A stretch of DNA of 43,872 nucleotides, from positions 38,812-82,683 of the forward strand of contig NZ_LMDW01000019.1 in the NCBI RefSeq assembly GCF_001425205.1. The letters run 5' to 3'. The notes beneath the pieces are model-generated. The model was not told the origin of the DNA. It saw only the letters and a list, made by a program, of their open reading frames with translations, and made no database searches. Source of the stretch: Variovorax sp. Root411. Its GTDB lineage: Bacteria > Pseudomonadota > Gammaproteobacteria > Burkholderiales > Burkholderiaceae_C. This document shows positions 27,294 through 37,100 of the stretch, piece after piece (the stretch's first letter is position 1; each line of letters begins with the position of its first letter). Made by a program: the position numbers and the translations under genes.

Positions 27294-28916
27294 TTGACAA
27301 CCCTTCCCTCCCCGCCGTGCAATACCTTGCTCGCCTGCGGCGTGGTGGGCGCGACATTGCTCGCGCTCATCGCGCTGGGCCACGACGGCCGGCGCATCGC
27401 GCAGCTCGCCGTGCTCGCGGCGCCCATGGTGCTGTGGCTCGCATGGCCGTTGCGCAGCGCACGGATGCGGCGAGTGCGCACGCTGCTGGTCTGGCTCTGG
27501 GCCATGGGCTTCGCGCTCGACGCCGCGGTGCGCGCCTACCTGCTCGATACCTACCAGGCCGCGCCCGACGGCGCGATGGTGCTGGGCGCCGCAGCCAACA
27601 CCAACGCGCGCGAAGGCAGCGAATACCTGTGGATGCATTGGCGTTCCGCGGCCGTGTGGTGTGCCCTGCTGGCCGTGGCAGGCATGCTCGTGGGCATGTT
27701 CGCGCGGCGCGGCGCCACGGCTTCATCCGTCCGGCCCGCGCGATGGACCGTGGCGCTGCTCGCGCTGGCGCTGCTCGTGGCATGCGCGGCCTATGCGAGC
27801 AAGCCCTGGCGCCGGCTGCATCCCGCGATCTTCTGGACGCAGTGGGCGAACTCCGTCCACACGCTGCGCACCGCCTGGGCCGACCAGCAGGCACAGCGCG
27901 ACCGCCTGATGGCGCAGGCCATGAGCATCGCGCCCGTCATATCGCAGGCCGGCCCCTCCACGGTGGTGCTGGTCATCACCGACAGCATCAATCGCGACAA
28001 CATGGCCCTGTACGGCTACGGCCGGCCGACCACGCCGCGCCTGCTGGCGCACAAGGCGCAGACCGGCGACCAGATGGCGGTGCTGCAGAACGCATGGTCG
28101 GTGGACGCCAGCACCCTGCCCGCGCTGCGCAACATGTTCCACTTCGGCCTGCCCGACAGCGACAACCCGCCGCACCTGCTGGCACTGGCCCGTGCGGCCG
28201 GCTACAAGGTCTGGTGGATCAGCAACCACGACGACCTTGCCATCGAGCAGCAGCATGCGCGCCTTGCCGACGTGGTGGACATGGTGAACCGCACGCCGGG
28301 CCGCGCCAGCGCCTCGCTCGACGGCGAGATCCTCGACTGCGTGGAGGAGGCGCTGCAGGATGCGAGCACCGACCGCAAGCTGATCGTGGTGCATCTCATG
28401 GGCGCGCATCCGCACTACAGCCTGCGCTTTCCCGAGAACGCCAATCCTTTCGACGACGACATCGATGAAGTCGAGACTGGCCTGGTGAAGAACGGCCGCT
28501 CGGCCTGGGTGCGCCGCTTCCGCCAGGAGTACGACGCCGCGCTGCTGTACCACGACTTCGTGGTGTCGGAACTGCTGCAGCAGACGCGCAGTGCGGGCAA
28601 GCCGGACGAGTACCGCGCGTGGATGTACCTGTCGGACCACGGCCAGGAGGTGGGCCATGTCAGCGACCGCGCCGGCCACAGCCCATCGACCGCATCGGGC
28701 TATCGCATTCCTGCCGTGGTGTGGCGCAACCAGCAGCCCCTGCCGACGGCCGAGGCGCAGCAGCAACCGTTCCGCGCGGACTGGACGGGTTGGATGCTGA
28801 TGGATCTGCTCCACATCCAGTGGAGCGGGCAAAGGCCCGAGCGCAATGTGCTGGGCGGCGCCTACCGCTGGCAAGCGCCGCAGATACCGGTGGCCGTCGA
28901 GTCGTTCTCGCGCTGA
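27294..28916 (+). CDS. Membrane sulfatase / phosphoethanolamine transferase-like protein
   Basis: A 540-residue alkaline-phosphatase-superfamily protein of the EptA/CptA sulfatase group. The N-terminal ~170 residues contain about four membrane helices, followed by a soluble catalytic domain: nucleophile segment VLVITDSINRDNMALYGYGRP (Ser in the DS position where EptA has Thr), VDASTLPALRNMFHF, VVHLMGAHPHYSLRFP, and the metal site YLSDHGQEVGH. Members transfer phosphoethanolamine to lipid A or other glycans, or hydrolyse related esters. The start is uncertain: TTG 27294 is used; GTG 27342 and GTG 27345 also fit. It stands alone between glpK and the alpha-E gene; the substrate is unknown. Confidence 0.85.
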   Translation: MTTLPSPPCNTLLACGVVGATLLALIALGHDGRRIAQLAVLAAPMVLWLAWPLRSARMRRVRTLLVWLWAMGFALDAAVRAYLLDTYQAAPDGAMVLGAAANTNAREGSEYLWMHWRSAAVWCALLAVAGMLVGMFARRGATASSVRPARWTVALLALALLVACAAYASKPWRRLHPAIFWTQWANSVHTLRTAWADQQAQRDRLMAQAMSIAPVISQAGPSTVVLVITDSINRDNMALYGYGRPTTPRLLAHKAQTGDQMAVLQNAWSVDASTLPALRNMFHFGLPDSDNPPHLLALARAAGYKVWWISNHDDLAIEQQHARLADVVDMVNRTPGRASASLDGEILDCVEEALQDASTDRKLIVVHLMGAHPHYSLRFPENANPFDDDIDEVETGLVKNGRSAWVRRFRQEYDAALLYHDFVVSELLQQTRSAGKPDEYRAWMYLSDHGQEVGHVSDRAGHSPSTASGYRIPAVVWRNQQPLPTAEAQQQPFRADWTGWMLMDLLHIQWSGQRPERNVLGGAYRWQAPQIPVAVESFSR

Positions 28917-28934
28917 GGACGGCCGGGACCGCGC

Positions 28935-29891
28935 TCAGTGCGCAGGCACCAGGAAGTCCTGGCTGATGCGCCCGCCCAGCTCGTTCACCCGGTCGAGGAA
29001 CTGCGTGAGGTAGGCATGCAGCCCGGTCGCCAGGATCTCGTCGACGCGCGCGTACTGCAGGTCGGCCAGCAGCTTGCCGGCGCGGCGCTGGGTTTCGGCG
29101 CTCTGCTCGTTCTGCACCTTCGCGAGGTTGTTCACCACCTCGACCAGGCTCGCGTGCAGTGAGCGCGGCATGTCGGCGCGAAGAATCAGCAGTTCGGCCA
29201 CGCGCTCGGGCTTGATCACGTCGCGGTACACCTTGCGGTAGACCTCGAAGGCCGAGACGCTGCGAAGAATGGCGCTCCAGTGATAGAAGTCGTACTCCTG
29301 GTCTTCCTCGGTGGCGGCGCCGAAGAACTCGCTGTTGAGTGCGTGGAACTTCACGTCGACCAGGCGCGCGGTGTTGTCGGCGCGCTCCAAAAAGGTGCCC
29401 AGGCGCGAAAAATAAAACGCCTCATCCTGGAGCATGGTGCCCAGCGTGACGCCGCGCGAGAGGTGCGAGCGGAACTTGACCCATTCGAAGAACTGGCCCG
29501 GGTCGCGCTCGAAGTCGCCTGCGCGCAGCATGCGGTTCACTTCGAGCCAGGTGGTGTTCTGGGTTTCCCAGGCTTCGGTGGTGAGCGCGCCGCGCACGGC
29601 ACGGGCGTTCTCGCGCGCGGCCTTGAGGCAGGACACGATCGACGAGGCGTTGCTCTCGTCCTTGACCATGAACTCCATCACTTCCTTGGGTGCGATCTGG
29701 TCGTACTTCTTGTTGTACCAGGGCAGTAGTTCGCTGATGGAGAGCACACCCTGCCAGCCGTACTTCGCGACTTCGGCGGACTGCGGCAGGAGCGAGGTCT
29801 GGTAGTTGACGTCCAGCATGCGCGCGGTGTTTTCGGCGCGCTCGGTGTAGCGGGACATCCAGTAGAGATGGTCGGCGGTGCGTGACAGCAT
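28935..29891 (-). CDS. Alpha-E domain protein (stand-alone)
   Basis: A 318-residue, nearly all-helical alpha-E domain protein (COG2307 type). It shows the family's repeated ERAxNTAR motif, first in MLSRTADHLYWMSRYTERAE and then in SRLGTFLERADNTARLVDVK. Alpha-E proteins occur with circularly permuted ATP-grasp and transglutaminase proteins and were predicted by comparative genomics to belong to a peptide-synthesis or modification system. ATG 29891 lies 14 bp after the ATP-grasp stop, so the two form an operon. A fused version of the same pair is encoded at 37726-40461. Confidence 0.92.
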   Translation of the reverse strand: MLSRTADHLYWMSRYTERAENTARMLDVNYQTSLLPQSAEVAKYGWQGVLSISELLPWYNKKYDQIAPKEVMEFMVKDESNASSIVSCLKAARENARAVRGALTTEAWETQNTTWLEVNRMLRAGDFERDPGQFFEWVKFRSHLSRGVTLGTMLQDEAFYFSRLGTFLERADNTARLVDVKFHALNSEFFGAATEEDQEYDFYHWSAILRSVSAFEVYRKVYRDVIKPERVAELLILRADMPRSLHASLVEVVNNLAKVQNEQSAETQRRAGKLLADLQYARVDEILATGLHAYLTQFLDRVNELGGRISQDFLVPAH

Positions 29892-29905
29892 CGGTGGTGC
29901 TCCTA

Positions 29906-31399
29906 CTACGATTGGCTTTGCGACTGCGCGGGCGCCTTGGCCTTGGGCGCGCGGTCGGCTTCGAGAATCCAGGTGTCCTTGGTGCCGCCGCCCTGCGACG
30001 AGTTGACCACCAGCGAACCTTCTTTCAGCGCCACGCGCGTGAGGCCGCCCGGCACCATCTGCACCTCGCTGCCAGAGAGCACGAAGGGGCGCAAGTCGAT
30101 GTGGCGCGGCGCAATGCCGGCGTCCACGAAGGTGGGCGAGGTCGACAGGCTCAGCGTGGGCTGGGCGATGTAGCCGTCGGGCTTGGCGATCACGGCCTTC
30201 TTGAAATCTTCGATCTCGGCCTGCGTGGCGGCCGGGCCGATCAGCATGCCGTAGCCGCCGGCACCATGCACTTCCTTGACGACCAGGTCCTTCATGTTGT
30301 CGAGCGTGTACTGCAGCTCGTCCTTGTTGCGGCACATGTAGGTGGGCACGTTCTTCAGGATCGGCTTCTCGCCGAGGTAGAACTCGACCATCTTCGGCAC
30401 GTACGGGTAGATCGACTTGTCGTCGGCCACGCCGGTGCCCACGGCATTGCAGATCACGACGTTGCCTGCGCGGTAGGCGCGCATCAGGCCGGCCGTGCCG
30501 AGCGTGGAGGTCGAGCGGAACACGTCGGGGTCGAGGAAGTCATCGTCGACGCGGCGGTAGATGACGTCGACGCGCTTCGGGCCGCGCGTGGTGCGCATAT
30601 AGACGAAGTCGTCCTTGATCAACAGATCCTGGCCTTCGACCAGCTCCACGCCCATCTGCTGGGCCAGGAAGGCATGCTCGAAGTAGGCGCTGTTGTACAT
30701 GCCGGGCGTGAGCACCACCACGGTGGGCTCGGCCGTGGCCGGCGGTGCGCTGGCACGCAGGGTCTCGAGCAGCAGGTCGGGGTAATGCGCGACCGGCGCG
30801 ATGCGGTTCTGGTTGAACAGCTCGGGGAAGAGCCGCATCATCATCTTGCGGTTCTCGAGCATGTAGCTCACGCCGCTGGGCACGCGCAGGTTGTCTTCGA
30901 GCACGTAGTACTCGCCGTTGCCCTCGGCATCGGGCGCGCGGACGATGTCGATGCCCGAGATGTTCGAGTAGACGTTGTGCGGCACGTTGACGCCCATCAT
31001 CTCGGGGCGGAACTGTGCGTTGTTCAGGATCTGCTCGGCCGGGATGATGCCGGCCTTGATGATTTCCTGGTCGTGGTAGACGTCATAGAGGAAGCGGTTG
31101 AGCGCAGTGACGCGCTGCACCAGCCCCTTTTCCATGCTCTCCCACTCGTGGGCCGGAATGATGCGCGGCAGCAGGTCGAACGGGATGAGCCGCTCGGTGC
31201 CGGAGCCATCTTCATCCTTCGCGCCATACACCGCGAAGGTGATGCCGACCCGGCGGAAAATCATTTCCGCCTCTTCGCGCCGCGAACGCATCACCTCGCC
31301 GGGTTGCTTCGCGAGCCATTGGTCGTAGCGCCTGTAGTGCTGTCGGATCGCAGCCCCCGCATAGGGCAACTGCTCATACATCTCGTCGAATTTGTGCAT
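29906..31399 (-). CDS. Circularly permuted type 2 ATP-grasp protein
   Basis: A 497-residue ATP-grasp protein of the COG2308 class. Family segments are FDEMYEQLPYAGAAIRQHY, IPFDLLPRIIPAHEWESMEK, VVLTPGMYNSAYFEHAFLAQ, the metal/ATP region RVDVIYRRVDDDFLDPDVF, VVKEVHGAGGYGMLIGPAAT, and a C-terminal GSEVQMVPGGLTRVALKEGS. Such enzymes are predicted amide ligases acting on peptides. The tail ends in AQSQSQS, an SQ tract seen also in the two plus-strand proteins. ATG 31399 is preceded by AAGGAGA. It is followed by the alpha-E gene. The substrate is not known. Confidence 0.93.
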   Translation of the reverse strand: MHKFDEMYEQLPYAGAAIRQHYRRYDQWLAKQPGEVMRSRREEAEMIFRRVGITFAVYGAKDEDGSGTERLIPFDLLPRIIPAHEWESMEKGLVQRVTALNRFLYDVYHDQEIIKAGIIPAEQILNNAQFRPEMMGVNVPHNVYSNISGIDIVRAPDAEGNGEYYVLEDNLRVPSGVSYMLENRKMMMRLFPELFNQNRIAPVAHYPDLLLETLRASAPPATAEPTVVVLTPGMYNSAYFEHAFLAQQMGVELVEGQDLLIKDDFVYMRTTRGPKRVDVIYRRVDDDFLDPDVFRSTSTLGTAGLMRAYRAGNVVICNAVGTGVADDKSIYPYVPKMVEFYLGEKPILKNVPTYMCRNKDELQYTLDNMKDLVVKEVHGAGGYGMLIGPAATQAEIEDFKKAVIAKPDGYIAQPTLSLSTSPTFVDAGIAPRHIDLRPFVLSGSEVQMVPGGLTRVALKEGSLVVNSSQGGGTKDTWILEADRAPKAKAPAQSQSQS

Positions 31400-31570
31400 G
31401 GAACGACCAATCTCCTTGAGCTATAGCTTAGCAAGTTCAGGGCCAGTAGAACCCCCTATACCGGAGCCGCGGACGGGTCGAGGGACTTTTTTTCAAGCCT
31501 GGCGCGAGCCCCCCGGATGATGGCCGGAACAGCGGCTGACCCGGCCTCCCCCGAAAATCCAGCGCCGGCT

Positions 31571-34036
31571 TCAGGGCAAGCTGTGCTGCCAATATCGCGC
31601 GTGCCGCTCGCGTTCGCAGGCCACGTCCCCGGGGCGCACGCTGCTCCAGTGCGCGGCGCCGCAGCGGGTGTTCTCGATCAGCCGCCCGCCGCGCTCCAGG
31701 TAGCGCGCCGCCACCTCTTGCGCCGGATGGCCGAAGCGGTTGCGGTATCCCGCCTGGACGACCGCGATGCGCGGCTGCACCGCGTCGAGGAACGCCGGGC
31801 TCGACGAGGTCTTGCTGCCATGGTGCGGCGCCAGCAGCACGTCGGCGCGCAGCGATTCCGGCGTGCGCGTGACGAGCGCCGCCTCCTGCAGCCGCTCGAT
31901 GTCGCCGGCCAGCAGCGCCACGGCGCGGCCGCTGTCGATGCGCAGCACGCACGACACCGCATTGGGTTTGGTGAAGCCGCGGTAGTCGGTGTCGAACGGA
32001 TGCAGCACCTCGAAGCGCACGCCGTCCCAGCTCCAGGCCTGCCCCGCCTCGCAACGCCGCGCCGTCCGCATCGCCTGCAGCGGGTGCGTGGCTTCGATGG
32101 AACTCAGCAGCGCGGCCTGCGGCTGCATCGCGAGCACCGCGGGCGCGCCGCCGGTGTGATCGAGGTCGCGATGGCTCAGCACCAGCGTGTCGAGGCGCTC
32201 GCCGTACGCCCGCAGCAACGGCACGAGCACGCGATGGCCGGCGTCGCTTTCCAGGCTGTAGCGCGGGCCGGCGTCGTAGAGCAGGCTGTGTGTCGCGGTA
32301 CGCACGAGCACCGCATTGCCCTGGCCGACGTCGGCAGCAAGCAGTTCGAATTCGCCGGCCGCGGGCCGGGGTGCCTGCCAAAGCAGCACCGGCAGCAGCA
32401 ACGGAATGCCGAGGGTGCGCAGCGACCAGGGCAGCCGCATGGCCAGCAGTGCGCCGCCGGCCACGCCACAGGCGGCCATCCACCAGGGCGGCGCGGCCAC
32501 CGACAGCTTGGCATACGGCAGCCCGGCCAGCCATTGCAGCAGCAGCGCCAGCACCTGCACGGCGCGAGCCGCGAGGTCCCACAGCGGCGCCACGGCCACG
32601 CCGAGCATCGCCAGCGGCGTGATCACCAGCGTGACCCAGGGGATCGCCACCGCATTGGCCAGCAGACCGATCAGCGAAACCTGCTGGAACAGCAGCAAAC
32701 TCAACGGCGTGATCGCCAGCGTGATGACCCACTGCTCGCGCAGGAACTGGAGCAGGCGGAAAGACGCGCCGGTCTTCCGCTCGCCGGGCGTCGCGGCATC
32801 CGTGGCGAACAGCACGCCCACCGCCACGAAGCTGAGCCAGAAGCCTGCCTGCATCAAGGCCCAGGGATCGAGCCCGACCACCACGGCTGCCGTCAACAGC
32901 CACACATGCGGCCAGGGCCAGCGCCGGCCCGTGAGGCGCAGCAGCGCGACCGTCGCCAGCATCCAGACCGTGCGCTGCGAGGGCACGCCCCAGCCGCTGA
33001 AGAGTGCATAGAGCGCGGCGAGCAGCACGCCGCCGACCAGCGAGGCCTGCTGGGCGGGCAAGCGCAGCATCAGCCGCGCGCTGCGCCGCCACAGCAGGCC
33101 GACGGCGTGCGCGGCCAGCCAGGCGAACATGGTGACGTGCAGGCCGGAGATCGACATCAGGTGCGCCACACCCGTTGCGCGGAAGACGTCCCAGCCCGAG
33201 CGGTCGATGGCGCTCTGGTCGCCGGTGACCAGGGCCGCGATCACGCCGGCCTGGGCGCGATCGGGCACGCGTTCGAAGACGGCGTCACGCACGGCTTCGC
33301 GTGCGCGCTCGATGGGATGCCGCCACGTAAGCGCAACGAGCGCAGGCGCCGCATCGCGCGCGCCGGTTCGCACATAGCCGCTGGCATGCAGGCCCTGCTC
33401 CCACATCCAGAGTTCGCTGTCGAAACCGTGGGGGTTGCGGTTGCCGTGCGGTGCCTTGAGGCGCACCGTCAAGCGCCATCGCTCGCCGGCGTGGAGGGAG
33501 CCAACGGTGCTGGCCAGCGGCGTGCGACTTTCAGAAGCTCGGTCCCACAAGCCGGAGCCTTCCGAATACCAGCCGAGGGCAATGCGATCAGGCACGGTGG
33601 GCCGACCCTCCGCAGCCGGGTCGGCCCAGCCCGCAGATTCGACATCCAGACGGAACCGCGTCCCGCCCTCGCTGCGCTGGGGCATCTCCGACACGACACC
33701 GGTGACCTGCAGGTCGCGCCCTTCGAGCGCCGGGTCCAGCGCGCCGCTCGCGTAGACGGCGGCGCGCCATCCCGCAAGCCCCGCACCCGCCATTGCGCCG
33801 TACACCAGCGAGGCGATCAGCAGCCACCGGCCCGACAGGCGCCGCCACCAAAAGCCGGCCACGGCCGCGAGCAGCAAGCCGGAATAGACCGATGTTTGCC
33901 AAAGCCCCGCCTGCTGCAACTGCAGGACCGCACCGAGCAGCGAACCGCCCAGCGCCACGAACACCCACGATCTGCCCGCGGCGGTGCCGGACGCGCCAAA
34001 CGGCGTCAACGAGAAACTCCCGAAGCCATGATGCAA
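31571..34036 (-). CDS. comEC: DNA internalization competence protein ComEC/Rec2
   Basis: An 821-residue ComEC protein: N-terminal helices with a DUF4131/OB-like region (residues 1-200), the Competence transmembrane domain (from VIAALVTGDQSAIDRSGWDV through ATGVAHLMSISGLHVTM), and a C-terminal metallo-beta-lactamase-like domain with LVLSHRDLDHTGGAPAVL, LLAGDIERLQE and LLAPHHGSKTSSSP. ComEC forms the inner-membrane channel for single-stranded DNA during natural transformation. The start is uncertain: TTG 34036, with a GGGGAGG sequence just upstream; no ATG fits nearby. It lies between the two ATP-grasp/transglutaminase modules without an obvious functional link. Confidence 0.94.
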   Translation of the reverse strand: MHHGFGSFSLTPFGASGTAAGRSWVFVALGGSLLGAVLQLQQAGLWQTSVYSGLLLAAVAGFWWRRLSGRWLLIASLVYGAMAGAGLAGWRAAVYASGALDPALEGRDLQVTGVVSEMPQRSEGGTRFRLDVESAGWADPAAEGRPTVPDRIALGWYSEGSGLWDRASESRTPLASTVGSLHAGERWRLTVRLKAPHGNRNPHGFDSELWMWEQGLHASGYVRTGARDAAPALVALTWRHPIERAREAVRDAVFERVPDRAQAGVIAALVTGDQSAIDRSGWDVFRATGVAHLMSISGLHVTMFAWLAAHAVGLLWRRSARLMLRLPAQQASLVGGVLLAALYALFSGWGVPSQRTVWMLATVALLRLTGRRWPWPHVWLLTAAVVVGLDPWALMQAGFWLSFVAVGVLFATDAATPGERKTGASFRLLQFLREQWVITLAITPLSLLLFQQVSLIGLLANAVAIPWVTLVITPLAMLGVAVAPLWDLAARAVQVLALLLQWLAGLPYAKLSVAAPPWWMAACGVAGGALLAMRLPWSLRTLGIPLLLPVLLWQAPRPAAGEFELLAADVGQGNAVLVRTATHSLLYDAGPRYSLESDAGHRVLVPLLRAYGERLDTLVLSHRDLDHTGGAPAVLAMQPQAALLSSIEATHPLQAMRTARRCEAGQAWSWDGVRFEVLHPFDTDYRGFTKPNAVSCVLRIDSGRAVALLAGDIERLQEAALVTRTPESLRADVLLAPHHGSKTSSSPAFLDAVQPRIAVVQAGYRNRFGHPAQEVAARYLERGGRLIENTRCGAAHWSSVRPGDVACERERHARYWQHSLP

Positions 34037-34150
34037 ACCCTCCCCAAAGTCACGCTCAGTGGCGCGTTAATTGCTTTGCAACTGGGCTAGTATGCGTCTC
34101 ACAAGAGACATCTTTTCGATGCAATCTCGCAGCACTGCACATAAAAACGC

Positions 34151-37100
34151 ATGTCCATTCACGCCGCTCTCCACCACGTCACCCACTACAAATACGACCG
34201 CCCGGTGCAGTTGGGCCCACAGGTCGTGCGCTTGCGTCCCGCCCCGCATTGCCGCAGCAACGTGATCTCGTACTCGCTGCGGGTCGAGCCGGCCGAGCAC
34301 TTCGTCAACTGGATGCAGGACCCGTTCGCCAACTACCAAGCGCGGCTGGTGTTCCCCGAGAAGACGCGCGAGTTCAAGGTCACGGTCGACCTCGTGGTCG
34401 AGATGGCGGTCTACAACCCGTTCGACTTCTTCCTCGAGCCGCAGGCGGAGAACTTCCCTTTCAAGTACACGCAGTCGCAGGCCGAGGAGCTCGCGCCCTA
34501 CCTCGTCACCGAAACGCCCACGCCGCTGCTCCAGGCCTACCTCGACAAGATCGAGCGCAAGGAGCAGCGCACCATCGACTTCCTGGTCGGCATCAACCAG
34601 CAGGTGCAGCAGGACGTCAACTACCTGATCCGCATGGAGCCCGGCGTGCAGACGCCGGAAGAAACGCTCGCCAGCGGCAGCGGCTCCTGCCGCGACTCGG
34701 GCTGGCTGCTGGTGCAGCTTCTGCGCCACTGCGGACTGGCCGCGCGCTTCGTCTCGGGCTACCTGATCCAGCTCACGCCCGACGTGAAGGCGCTCGACGG
34801 CCCGAGCGGCACCACGGTCGACTTCACCGACCTGCACGCCTGGTGCGAGGTGTTCCTGCCGGGCGCCGGCTGGATCGGCCTCGACGCCACCTCGGGCCTG
34901 CTGGCCGGCGAAGGCCACATTCCGCTGGCCTGCACGCCCACGCCTTCGAGCGCCGCGCCCATCGAGGGCGGCGTGGACGAATCCGAGGTCGAATTCGGCC
35001 ATGAAATGAAGGTCACGCGCATCTACGAATCGCCGCGCGTCACCAAGCCCTACACCGAAGAGCAATGGTCCGAAGTGCTGGCGCTCGGCGATGCCGTCGA
35101 TGCGCGCCTGAAGGCCGGCGACGTGCGCCTCACGATGGGCGGCGAGCCCACCTACGTGGCCACCAGCGACCGCGACGCGCCCGAATGGAATACCGATGCG
35201 CTCGGCCCCACGAAGCGCGGCTACGCCACCGAACTGGTCCACAAGCTGCGCGCCGAGTACGGCAAGGGCGGCTTCCTGCATTTCGGCCAGGGCAAGTGGT
35301 ACCCGGGCGAGCAGCTGCCGCGTTGGGCGCTGTCGATCTTCTGGCGCGCCGACGGCCAGACGCTGTGGCACGACCCCGAGCTGTTCGCCGACGAGCGCTT
35401 TCCCACGCAGTACACGAGCGAGGACGCGCGCCGCTTCACGACCGTGCTGGCGCACAAGCTCGGGCTGACCGAGCGCTACATCCAGCCCGGCTACGAAGAC
35501 ATCTACTACTACCTCTGGCGCGAACGCCGCCTGCCGGTGAACGTCGACCCTTTCGAGTCGAAGCTCGACGACGAACTCGAACGCGTGCGCCTGCGCCGCG
35601 TGTTCACGCAGAAGCTCGACGCGGTGATCGGCTACATGCTGCCGATCGAGCCCGGCAATGCAGATGGCGATGCACCCGCGCTCGCCGGCCCCGGCTGGAA
35701 GACCGGCCCCTGGTTCCTGCGCGACGACCGGCTCTACCTGATCCCGGGCGACTCGCCCATGGGCTACCGCCTGCCGCTCGACTCGCAGCCGTGGGCCAGC
35801 AAGGGCGACTACCCCTACCTGATCGAGCGCGACCCGACCGCGCCGCGCGGCGTGCTGCCGAGCGCCGCTGCCTACCGGGCGCGCTATGCCGTGGCGGCAA
35901 GCGGTGCGGAGGGTGACCGCGGCGCCGTACCCTACGCCTTCGGCACGCCGCCCGTCGTGCCGGCCTCGCTGCGCATGCAGGCGCCGGGCAGTGCAGGCGA
36001 AGGCGACGCAGCCACGGCCGCCGACGATGCGGACTACAAGTCGTCCACCACGACGCGCCACCCGCTGCGCGGCGAATCGGCCCACTGGGTCACGCGCACC
36101 GCGCTGTGCGTCGAAGTGCGCGACCCGCGCCGCGCCAATGGCCCCGCAGCCGAGAAGAAGGGCAATGCCTCCGGCGTGCTCTACGTCTTCATGCCGCCGC
36201 TCGCGCGCCTGGAGGACTACCTCGACCTCGTCGCGGCCGTCGAAGCCACCGCGCGCGAGCTGGGCGTGCGCATCGTGATGGAAGGCTATCCGCCGCCGCG
36301 CGATCCGCGCCTGAAGATGCTGGCCGTCACGCCCGACCCGGGCGTGATCGAAGTCAACATCCACCCGGCGCACAACTGGAAGGAGCTGGTCGATCACACC
36401 GAGTTCCTCTACAACGCTGCGTTCGAAACCCACCTGTCGGCCGAGAAGTTCATGACCGACGGCCGCCACACCGGCACCGGCGGCGGCAACCACTTCGTGA
36501 TGGGCGGCGCCACGCCGGCCGACAGCCCCTTCCTGCGCCGGCCCGAGCTGCTGGCCAGCCTGCTGCTGTACTGGCACAACCACCCGTCGCTGAGCTATTT
36601 GTTCTCCGGCATGTTCATCGGCCCGACCAGCCAGGCGCCGCGCGTGGACGAGGCGCGCAACGACCAGGTCTACGAGCTGGAAATCGCGCTGAAAGAGATC
36701 GCGAAGAACCGCGAGATCTACGGCGCCAACATGCCCGCATGGCTGGTCGACCGCACGCTGCGCAACATCCTGATCGACGTCTCGGGCAACACGCACCGCA
36801 GCGAGTTCTGCATCGACAAGCTCTACTCGCCCGACTCGAGCACCGGCCGCCTCGGCCTGCTGGAGTTGCGCGCCTTCGAGATGCCGCCGCATGCGCGCAT
36901 GAGCATCGCGCAGCAACTGCTGATCCGCGCGCTGGTCGCCCGCTTCTGGGACGAGCCCTACAAGGCCCCCGTCACGCGCTGGGGCACTGAGCTGCACGAC
37001 CGCTTCCTGCTGCCGACCTTCGTGAAGATGGACTTCGACGACGTCATCAGCGAGATGCGCCAGGCCGGCTACGCCTTCGATGCCGACTGGTTCGCGCCGC

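Noticed and set aside
31418..31428. AGCTATAGCT palindrome upstream of the stand-alone ATP-grasp gene as an operator
   Set aside because: A 10-bp A/T-centred palindrome is short, and no second copy was seen, so it is not distinguishable from chance.
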